Shown here one piece after another: positions 1 through 10,200 of a DNA stretch of 64,000 nt; the stretch's first letter is position 1; the number at the start of each line of letters is the position of its first letter. Both the position numbers and the translations under genes were made by a program. Where the stretch lies: positions 12,518,299 through 12,582,298 of the forward strand of contig NC_049980.1 in assembly GCF_000003815.2 (NCBI RefSeq). The letters run 5' to 3'. The notes under the pieces are model-generated. The model made no database searches. It was not told where the DNA came from and saw only the letters and a program-made list of their open reading frames with translations. This DNA is from Branchiostoma floridae. Its lineage: Eukaryota > Chordata > Leptocardii > Amphioxiformes > Branchiostomatidae.

Positions 1-20
1 TGGGTCTATGCAGCACTAAC

Positions 21-2233
21 CTCTGAGGCATTGTAGTGTTTGAAACAGAGAACATCCTCTGGACCAGCATCAGGCCTGTACTCGATCTTCTGGATACCTA
101 CAAAAAAAGGGAAGAGAAGAAACTATATGTATGATAGTAGAATGAAAATGACATCACTATGATTGCCAGATTCACCTTGCTGTGTGACTCATTGTTATTG
201 ACTGTATGACTGTTTGATTGTATGATTTGCAATAAACAATTTTTTACTCAAAGGCCTTTTGACAATCTCTAAAGTACTAGTAAGAGTTGAAAGGAAACTT
301 AAGTACTAAAGTACTTTCCTGTCATCAAAATAAATTATGACATAGATAGAACTTTAGATAGAACTTTATTGCGCCACAATTGTAACATGTGCAGTCCTTC
401 TACATTATTTAATAAAAACAATATGTCTGCTGGACATTTCCTCACAGAGACATGTTCTAGGAAATTAATCAGCATAGTTATGCTCCTTTATAAATATTCA
501 CCATGACAGTGTCTATTCAGTGTATACTGAAGAAAATTACAACAAAAATGATTCTGCAGGAAAACCTGTTTCCACTTAACGCTAGTTCACCTTAATCTGT
601 GGTGTAAACCTAAATTCGTTGTTGCAAAAAACAGATTTCAGGTCAACGACGTGGGTTTAAAATCAACATTTTCAAAATGCAATGTGAAACTACCTTCCAT
701 CGACTTATCGATCCCAAATTACCCTATTTTTTATATACAACGGATAAAGGTTACCCTATGAATAAAGGTCAATAATGAGGGTCTGCTTGCTCTTTTCGGT
801 AAGGCGTAGGCAGCCTATTCTTATTTTTCGTAACTCGTAGGGAAAATCATCTTATCTACGTTATTGCGAGGCGACCAAATTTAGCGTAATTGCCTTCCTT
901 GATTTAGCGTAATACATAGGGGTTCTTCTGAATTCAGCGTAAATCGTTGTCGGGACCCTCCATGTAGACCCTCACTAATGTTAACTGTTTAATAGATGAT
1001 GGATTACTGAAAAAGAGCCGCCGCCGCCGCCAGGGGAAATTTTGCTGCCAGACTAAGCTTACTTCAATAGCATTTCTATCAAAAATACACATAGTTTTAG
1101 CTTTAGTTATAGAGGGCGACGCCCCCAACATATTTTCACCATTTCGAGCGGCAAAGGCACGAGCCGTTGCAAGGTAGGTTCGGGGAAATTTTGAAATCTA
1201 GACCCTCTGAAATGCCATTTCCTGCATTTTGAGGGACAAATTTTGCTTACAGACTTAGCTGAATTTAATGACACTTCTAATAGAGAAAACGATTTTTGAG
1301 GGCGACGACCCATTTTGCACTATGTCGTCGTGAGCCCCGAAGACGCAAGAGAATTCTGGAGTAATTTTGAAATCAGGACACTTCAAATGCCATTTCCTGC
1401 ATTTGAGGGGAACATTTTACTTGTAAACAAAGCTAAGTTTAATAATGAAATTTCTACTAGTAAAAGGGTCGTGGGGACGACAACATTTTCCCACCGTGTC
1501 CAGTGCCGAAGGCGCGAGTCCTCGCAAGGGAGGTCCTTTGAAATTTTGAAATCTGTACCCTCTGAAACGTCATTTCCTGTATTTTTAGGGGCACATTTTG
1601 CCGGTAGACTAGCGAGATTTGTTGAAATTTCCATTAGTGAAAATATGCACAAGGGTTTCAGCTTGATTTTGTGTGTTTCATCTTATTTTATCGTGGGGGC
1701 GTCGCCCCCACGACCTATTTTTTGTGGGGGCAACCGCCCCCACTGCCCCCATGGTGCCGCCGCCACTGTGAATGACCAGTGGTCTAGTTCTATGGACTGT
1801 GCCATTATGGGTTTAGGGCACACAACTGTTCAATGAGTGGATCCTTGGCTAATTTTGTTTGTTTGTTTTATTATTAATATTTGTTTATATTGCATACCCG
1901 GCCTTGCACTGAAGAATAAAGAGTGTAAGCTGCATATCTGAACAGTTTTGTTTTGGATGGACCCTATTGGTACTTTTTCGATAAGTGTGTATATGATAGC
2001 TTTCAGCTCGGTCCAACTTTACCCAAATGTGTACCCCGCCCCCATGCAAGTGCCCCGCCTACCTAACGCCCACCTCCCATAGCTAACGTACTTACCTGAT
2101 AGCCTTGCACGTTTGCACACATTTTGATGAGCCTGCACATGTTTAACTTACCTGGAAAGAACTCCCCGTCTACCCCATCGGCTGCGGCTCTTTTCTTGGC
2201 CTTTTTAGACGAAGCTGGTGCAAAGGAAGACAT
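21..2233 (-). CDS. Xylose isomerase, 5' two coding exons (partial, runs off left edge)
   Basis: Xylose isomerase interconverts D-xylose and D-xylulose in the cytosol using divalent metal. Exon 1 is 2233 down to 2152 (27 codons plus one base) and ends in a clean GTAAG donor. Exon 2 is 97 down to 21, preceded by a T-rich tract and AG and followed by GTTAGT. Joined in phase 1 they encode 53 residues. Residues 24-53 contain EFFPG, then IQKIEY, then FKHYNASE, which fits the conserved N-terminus of plant-type xylose isomerases (FFPG.I.KI.YEG followed by FK.YN..E). Metal-binding and catalytic residues lie further left, outside the window. The first ~20 residues are Ala/Ser/Lys rich (KKAKKR) and not conserved. 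The enzyme is common in plants and bacteria and patchy in animals. The first ATG in frame is taken as the start. Identity rests on about 30 aligned residues recalled from the family. Confidence 0.78.
1010..1770. repeat. Degenerate ~178-bp tandem array with GC hairpins, inside the xylose isomerase intron
   Basis: A block starting GAAATTTTGAAATC and continuing through CATTTCCTGCATTT recurs at about 1185, 1361 and 1540, a period of 176-179 bp. A partial unit lies upstream near 1030. The last unit ends in a perfect GC-rich palindrome (GTGGGGGC, spacer, GCCCCCAC) at 1692-1712 and a second GTGGGGGC/GCCCCCAC pair after it. Long frames across it are by-products of the repeat. A related single copy occurs at 23510-23650. 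Confidence 0.7.
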
Positions 2234-3140
2234 GTCTCCAGGGGTACCGACCGACTAACTTGATCAAACTCACAGGCTCTGGCCTCTGGGCACGCTGTCA
2301 GCTGATCGTTGACTCGGACTTTGTACGCATGCTTTCTGTCAGGTCGGTTAGGCGGTACCACTTACTGAGCCTGAGGGGGAGGTCACTTATTTTCTAGCTT
2401 CATATGTGTATAAAATTATATGATATCAATATTTCATAACAAGTTCTTTCATCTATTAATTATTCATAACACCATACATCAACGTTCGTATAAATAGAAC
2501 AAGGGATATTCATTTTTATACAGCTTAGACGGAAATAATCTCCCATGCCAGCAGTTGGACTCGTCTTTGTTTGTTTTCATTGCAGCACGGCTGTTAGCCC
2601 TTGGCCCAGATCTAATACAGATGGTTGTTATCGACTGTTATGTAACTGGATGAATAACATGTTTACAATAGAGACAATAAAACCTTTAAAGTGCATTTAT
2701 TCATTATTTCCAATTAACTGACATTTGTCAACCACATACAAAGGCAGGGTAACTGGGTTCATAATTATAGTATTCCTACCTATCTAATTCTAGTATTCAA
2801 TATGATAAAATCATGCCCTGTTCATATCTATCTCTTCCCATCTTAGTAGATGTTTCATCCTTTGTTGTACAATATTCAAATGATATACTAGTAGACAGGT
2901 TTTATTGTTACACAAAATGAGGACCAATGAGGCACCATAGGCTAGTTGGGCACAGCATTCACCACTTTTCAACCACTGAGATACTGTTCTACTTCTAGTA
3001 CTTAGAGTATACGCGTGTAGAGTATGCATCGGCTGTCTTTACTTTTATTATATTTCAGCCATACATAGTATGGTGAAATATATTGTATTCGTAATGTTTC
3101 TTCTTCTTCTTCTTCTCCTGTCAAATCTTCAAAGTGATTC
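2234..3140. other. Start of the spacer between the divergent xylose isomerase and TPR-TIR genes
   Basis: This holds the presumed 5' flank of the minus-strand xylose isomerase gene, then AT-rich sequence. No convincing exon was seen. A CTT-rich microsatellite lies at 3098-3118. No promoter motif can be assigned with confidence. Confidence 0.4.
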
Positions 3141-3147
3141 ATCTCCG

Positions 3148-3840
3148 CCGTTCCTGGACCGAATGACCTGAAATTTGGCACAGGGGTAGAATGGGCCAAT
3201 ACCTTGATGCTTTTTTCTCAGTTTTTTTCATATCTGCCTCTAAAGTGATTTTATTGAGATTTTTTGGTCAATTTTAGACCAAAACTGTATATTTTGGCCC
3301 CTGTACCCTGGTATTACAACCAAATGATCTGAAATTTGACAGAGATGTGCCTTGATAATGCCCCCATATAAATTCGCTAACACTTTTGGTGTACAGTACA
3401 ACGAAATGCTTATTTTTGCGATTTTTTGACCAATTTTTGACCAAAAAAGGACACTTTTGGCCCCTGTACCCTGGTATTACAACCAAATGAGCTGAAATTT
3501 GACAGAGATGTGCCCTGATAATGCCCCCATATAAATTCAATAACACTTTTGGTGTACAGTACAGCAAAATGCTTATTTTTGCGATTTTTTGACCAATTTT
3601 TGACCAAAAAAGGACACTTTTGGCTCCTGTACCTTGGTATTGCAACCGAATGAGCTGAAATTTGACACAGATGTGCCTTGATAATCCCTTCATATAAATT
3701 CAATAACACTTTTGGTGTACAGTGCAACAAAATGCTTATTTTTGCGATTTTTGGCCAATTTTTGACCAAAAAAGGACACTTTTGGCTCCTGTACCCTGGT
3801 ATTACAATTAAATGACCTGAAATTTGGTATAGATAGGCAT
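3148..3840. repeat. Tandem array of a 163-bp unit, about four copies
   Basis: The marker CTGTACCCTGGTATT begins at 3301, 3464, 3627 (one substitution) and 3789, giving spacings of 163, 163 and 162 bp. Each unit also carries GACCAATTTTTGACCAAAA and a run ending GGACACTTTTGGC. Copies 1-3 are close to one another. A diverged partial copy lies to the left (about 3148-3300), and the fourth grades into the following larger duplication. The long minus-strand frames here simply follow the repeat period and are not genes. Confidence 0.85.
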
Positions 3841-5132
3841 TAGATGCTTGGTAACAAGATTCAAGTAAATTTTTTGACATAAACAACTTTAAAATGATTA
3901 ATTTTGGCACTTTTTTGAGGGGAATTTGCTTTCTTTTGGCCTCCTGACGTGACCTTCCGTGACCCCGCACAGAGCCACACCTGTGCGCGTCAGCCGGAGA
4001 GTTAATTGAATCAAAGACCTAGCCAATCAGCGAAGAGGAGGCCAAAGGCTAATTAATATTCATAAGCGGGGCCTCATGATCCCGCATATAGCAGTGTTCT
4101 CGCCAGGGGGAGCGAAGCCCGCCCAAGGCTCTCGCATTTTAGACTATTCAGAAGGCTTTATATTGTATCAGTTCTTAGGGGCATATCTATGATAATCGCA
4201 GCAGTCACTTAACTTCTCTTCAGGAGTTTAGCGTAACACTATTTCAGGTCAAACCGTCAAAGGCAACTAAAAACAAACTTTAACGTTACTGAGTTCAACA
4301 GTACTTATAACTTGTTATCCGAAGTTAAACGCTAGCGATGGTATTTTCGCTGCGCTGTTAGCTCCGTGCGACTGTTGTTGACGGTCTTATAACGGTATAT
4401 TTTGCACCCCTGTACCCTGGTATGAGTAACATTTGGTATAGATAGGCATAAGATAGTTGGTAAAATGATCCAAGTGAAATTTTTCGGCATAAAGTACTGT
4501 AAAAGGCTTAATTACAGCACTTTTTTGGGGGGAATTGGTTTTCTTTCGTTCTCCATGCCATGACCTTTCGGACGTTCACCCCACAGAGCCGACATCTGCA
4601 CCTGCGTCTAGCCGGCAGGAAGAGTTAATTCAATTAATGGTTCAGCCAATCAGCGAAGAGAAAAGCGAAGGCTAATCAATATTCATAAGCGGGACCACAC
4701 AATACGTTAACTTGAAGACTCAGGCCGTACAGACTTCTCGCCAGGATTTTTTCAAAGCGTCGGACAGGGGTCCGGGGGCCGCCGAATGTCCCTGGCGGGG
4801 TCCAGGGGCAGGGCCACTGTGGGGGGGACCCAGGTGGGCGAAGCCCCCCCGGAAGCTCTTGCATTTTAGACTATTGAGAAGGCTTCTTTTATCAGTTTTT
4901 TTAGGGCTATATCTACGATAATCGTAGCAGTCACTTACTTCTCTTCAGCAGTTTGACTTTAAAATATTTCGGGTCAAAGCTTCAAAGACAACTAAAACCT
5001 CATAAACAACAAACTTTACTTAGCTCAACAGTATACAAAAATATTGTACGGGTTGCCATCCTTAGTTGAAGCGCTTATTTATAGCGCTAGTATCTTCGCT
5101 GCGCCGTTAGCCGCCGTGCGACTTTTGTTGAC
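3789..5132. repeat. Diverged tandem duplication, ~620-bp unit (copies 3789-4400 and 4410-5132)
   Basis: The same markers occur in order in both halves: CTGTACCCTGGTAT, TGGTATAGATAGGCAT, GCACTTTTTTG, AGCCAATCAGCGAAGAG, AATATTCATAAGCGGG, GCATTTTAGACTATT, GCAGTCACTTA, and finally GTGCGACT..TTGTTGACGGTCT. The second copy is longer because it holds a GC-rich insert at about 4740-4850. The duplication shares its first ~50 bp with the 163-bp satellite unit, so the two repeats probably arose from one element. Confidence 0.75.
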
Positions 5133-7294
5133 GGTCTGATATCCCTACGTCGCCGCCTTGCTGATATTCCCACGGACATGTTTCAAGAAAAATACCCAGC
5201 AAAAAATGCTGTTCTGCGTCAAATTCTATTCTATAAAACATGTGGGACTCAGTGTTACAGCCTAAATATTTTGTAGAAGCACCGCTGTAGGAAAGAAGGT
5301 CCAAGCAATGTAAAACATCACGTAGCATGAAGTTCGCTGTCAACTGGCACACAGCACATGACTGTTTGAAACTCTAAGTCTAATCAACAGCCGTGTTTGA
5401 TTGATAGCCGGCGGTCCTTTGATGAAGTCGGCGAAAGGTGCGTTAGTTAGAAAATCTGCGTTTAGTTTTGATACGTAATTATAAGTTAGACAGTGGCGAG
5501 AATGATTATTTTCTCATCAATATTTCTCTTCAGAATTATTTGAACTTAATTGTACATCTAAACAATTGGCTTACCTGTGCAATGTTTATATGATTAATGA
5601 TCAGTGTACTGAAATCATGTGTAACGTATGGCTCCTAGTCAATAGATCAGCATTTTCTCTATAGTGACCACCTGTCTATAGTGGCCACATTTCTAGTGCT
5701 GTTGTTGTTTGACATAAACTTTGAACATTTAAATTGTAAGTAACTTTAAACTGCCAGAGTTTCAGCCCAATAAAACACTCTCAGCGCCAGGGTATGAACA
5801 GACTGACCAGACAGACGAAAATAAATCCTCGAACAAGGTTCAATCGTATCTTCCGGGTCTGGCAGGAAGTTGTTAAACTAAAATAAGAATAGGCTCGATG
5901 GCTGATTGCATACAAAGTAAAACAGTTTAACAGTTTTACAGCTTGAAGAAAACAAACGCTCCTACAGTACCTGCACCTGCTTGATAATTATTAAATCGTA
6001 TGCCCTACTTGAATAAAAAAAGTTCACTGCAATAATAAATGTACCCACATCACAAGGAGCTTATACTTTTTTAAACTTACACCTAGTTATCGTACTGAAA
6101 ATTGTTAATGACATTACATGAAGTCATTCAACAATTTTCAGTCATGATGAAAATTTTCTGAATGGAAGGTGTGATTATTGTCATTTTCTGAAAAATAGAA
6201 GCAAGCTCTGTTTTTACCTGGAATCAATTCACAATACCAGTCCACTTTGGGGGATAATGTACTGTTAAGAGGATGTTCCATTTTTGCGCAGGGGTGATTT
6301 GGAACAGTCCAATGTTGCGTGGGAAGGGGTATGGCTGAAATATGCTGTATTTGCTCTTAAGCAAATGTCGGCCTTTCTAGTTTATTAAGTGCATTCATTG
6401 CGAGTGGTTTAAAATGGTTAGATACTCCAATAGTTCAATTTCTATCTCTTTCTCTATTCAAATCACCACCCCCGTGCCATCAACAATTGGACTTGTCCAA
6501 AACCTTTGAACTTCCGGGTTTTGATATGGCGGCCCTCCCTTGTCAGTCCCTAGTTAATGAGTAACCAAGATTGACAGATCGACAAAACCCCGCTACATGT
6601 AACTTATTGTAAGGGAGGTAGGTGCTTTGAATGCTGCAAATGTCCTCCGGGAAGTACATGGGCGTTACCTGTTCACTGACCAATATCGAATGGACTGGTA
6701 CAATGTATATGTGTTCTGCTTTCAGTTTCATTGTTATCATGTGATCCGACTTGTCGTGAACTTGACTTTACTAATGCCAATGGAGGTTCACTTCCTTAAG
6801 TATTTTGTACTACTTGTAGCTTGTCATACATACCGCTATATACTTTGAGCTTCCGAAAACAGTCATGGAAATCCTATATATGATGTCATCAAGCGTCGAT
6901 TGCATTGCATATGAAAGTCAGTTATTATCAAGCTTAACCTGACCGTGTCCATTGCTCTCATACTATCTACAGTCAACCTCAGCTGCATGCCCGCTGAATA
7001 TCTCCTGAATCGCTTACACTTCAGACACACTCTTTTAAAGATATCACCGGTGCACCATGCAGTATAGCCTTTTCCTGCGTATACCGGGTTTATTTGTTTG
7101 TTTGGGTTGTTGTTGTTGTTGTTGTTAGGCTTCAAATTCTGAACTTCCGGGTTTGTCAGTTAATAGTCTTCTCATCAACTTCAACCATCTCTAAGGCTTT
7201 TTCTTGATCATGGCCCTGACCTTTCGGTTATGAATTATGAATGTTCATCAACGTTGTTTTTTATTTTCAATCATAAACGTTACTACAGATCAAG
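5133..7294. other. Spacer and presumed 5' flank / 5' UTR intron of the TPR-TIR gene
   Basis: No coding exon was recognised. A splice acceptor (TACTACAG) sits six bases before the TPR-TIR start codon at 7295, so a non-coding first exon is expected somewhere in this stretch. GAACTTCCGGGTTT occurs at about 6508 and again at 7140 and resembles an ETS-type site. ATGGCGGC follows the first copy. These are possible promoter marks only. Confidence 0.3.
6094..6142. other. Short near-perfect hairpin
   Basis: ACTGAAAATTGTTAATGAC at 6094-6112 is the reverse complement of 6123-6142 apart from one extra base, with a 10-base loop. The stem is too short for a typical animal pre-miRNA. Confidence 0.45.
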
Positions 7295-10200
7295 ATGAGC
7301 TCAAACAGCTGCCATTTAACGTGGAAATCCTTGCAACAGTACGCACAGGACACTAAGAAACTCGAGTTGGACTTGCCACACATCGAAGAACATTACAATG
7401 AGACACTCACCTTTCTCACAATGCGTTATGGCAACCTCAGAGGCTTTATGCTCTTCAACTTGGATCAGTCTAGAGAAGCCGAGAAGTCGTTTAGAAAAGT
7501 CTTAGAAGTTGATCCCAGCAACTTGAACGCCATAGGAAATCTAGTAGTTCTGTATGAAGAACAGTTCATGTATGCAAAAGCTCGGGAGATGCATGCAAAA
7601 CTGAAAGCGTTACTGAAAGAAGGTGGAAACAATGGTGAGGCGAGACAAGCAAGGGCCACCGCAGAGCAGGTAAGTTGAATAACCTTTGAGGTAAGGTTTC
7701 GCAGAGAATGATGAGAATGTAATTTTTATAGGCTTATATGTGCTTATAGGGGTCCTTAACTTACGTTTGAATGTCCCACACTAACAGTGAGAGAAGAAAC
7801 AAAGTGATACGCAGAGATAATTTTCGTTCAACAAAAAACGAATGCAATCTGTACTTGTTGAACGCTATACACACTAATACAAATATTTAGATTTTAGTTC
7901 ATGAGTTACTTAATGGGTCATTAAGGGTTAAGGCACAACTAAGATTTGACTAATCTATAACCAAGAATTCATGCGGACAGTTGCATGCATGTCTAAGATT
8001 TCAATTTTATGCATAACTAAGATTTTTTTTTAATTTATCCGTACGTAAGACTTTAATGCTATGCTTACCAAAAATCTAATCCCATGTCTTTCTTTTTGTT
8101 TCTTATTTCATTTGATGCATACCTGGGATATATACGAACTTTGAGCCTGCACGAGAACTTTTTTTCGTGTTCTAGTCTCTCGTCGGATAGATGTTAATTT
8201 AGAACGAAATGATGACGCACACCAAAGCATGACCATCAAAAAACTGTTTTAGTTGTCTGGCGATTTACTGTCCCAATCTCTGAGAAATGAAAACAAGCAC
8301 GCACGCAAAACAGTTCAAATGGTTTATCATTCATAACGAATAACCTTATCACTCTCATTGATGAGCATGAGGCCATTCTATTCCATAAGATGAAATAAAA
8401 TTATCTTGCTCATCAATATCACTCCATAAAATGAAATGGAATTATCATGGTCATCAATGATGGTGATAAGGTTATTCGTTATAATGAACCATTTGAACTG
8501 TTTTGCGTGCGTGCTTGTTTTCAATGAGCCCTGCGAACATCAAAAATTGATAATTATCATCATCATCATCATAGTAAACAATAACTCACTCACTAACTCT
8601 GTCAAAAAACAACATAACAGTGACTAGAATTTATAATAGCAAGGGTACTCGTCAATAGATAAACCCGGAATTCTGTATCATCCACAATGGTGTAAACAGG
8701 TTGTCTGTCGTAGGTTTTCATAAAATCTTCGATAGACATAGATAATCTTAAGCATAACAACATTAGATAGGTATGCGCATAATTAAAATCATAATCAAAA
8801 TACATGTTAAACTGAAATCTCAGGTCTGCATAGAATCACTCCTTGTTATGGATTTAAACTCTTTTCTATGCCTAAATGCAAACCATTAATGAACTAAAAT
8901 CTCACATAGATTTGAATACATTTGTATCTCATTAAGCTTTCTGGTAGTTTACTACTCTCCTGTTTATATTCTATAGCTCGCGGATTAACTCCTTTTTAGA
9001 ATATTGGCTAGGCAATTGTAGTTAGAGGGACGATATCAATGCCGTTATGACCATAAAAGTTTAATTCTCTCCCTAATTATGTAGCAAGCTTTGTGGTATT
9101 TTCTCTTTCTCGTGGCAGGCCTTCGCTATCCAATGGTTTGAACAAGACAAACGTGATTTCGGACATCTCGCGTATTTCGAGGAGGCAGCTCGGCGGTCCG
9201 AGTACGCGCTTCCAGAGGAGAGGCTGGCGTGGAAGTTCCAGTGCGGTCTGGCCGTCTACAGGCTCTACCTGCAGTTCTTACAGGCAAAGGCAACAGAAGA
9301 GAACATCTTATTCACACGATGTAAGGCTTTGGCATACTTCAACGATGCCATACAGGTGTACGAGAAACACAGACCCGATAACTCCAGGGACGCGGCGCTA
9401 TGCTGGGTCTTCATCGGCATCATTGTTCTGGACACGGAAGAGTCGGAAAGACATGACCTTTTCAACAGTAGTCAAGTTGCAGAGACCACGCCAAAGGAAT
9501 GCTTCGACACAGCGCTGAGCTTGAGTAGGACGCCGTATGTGGTAAGAAGGATAGGGGAGCAGCTTGGAAGACCTGAAATGAAGGAGTACGCCAGGGCATT
9601 GGAGATGTTGGACGAAGCGCTTGAGCAAAACCCCAGACGGTGCGGGTGGTTCTGCCACGATAGAAAGGGTATCATTTATTTGCAAATGTTCAAACATAAA
9701 ACATCGTTGGAAGGACATTCACCAGACACCATGCTGCAAGAATCTCTAAAGAACTTTAGAAAGGCAGTGCAATTTAAGAAAACTTACACCGACTTCGACT
9801 GTATTGGACAGATTCAATTGGAACTTGGTGACTACCAGTCAGCCATTGCTGCATTCCGACAAGCTGTGAATCATGGGATTGACGATCGGTGTGACCCAGG
9901 TTTGACACACAGGTAGTCTACTTCAGTTTGATTGATCTTAGTTTGGACTCAAGTCCGGTCTTTTCTGGTCTGTTTATGTGGACAGTATCTATGCACCATG
10001 TATACATATGTCTAAGCTTTGTGCTAGCATCAAGTCTCCCATTGCTGAACACGCTAGTATTTTAAAACATTTCAAATAGCTTTGTGAAAATGTGTGATAT
10101 CCGCTAAGGACTGTTGTATACTTTTACAAATGTGGTCAAATCCACTGACAAATCCTTTGGAAGAAAGATATTTACCATTTTACAGCTTCACAAACCAGTA

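Noticed and set aside
3274-3970. Long minus-strand open frames (139 and 186 codons) with repeated peptide blocks
   Set aside because: They follow the 163-bp tandem repeat exactly; the peptide repeats are translations of the satellite.
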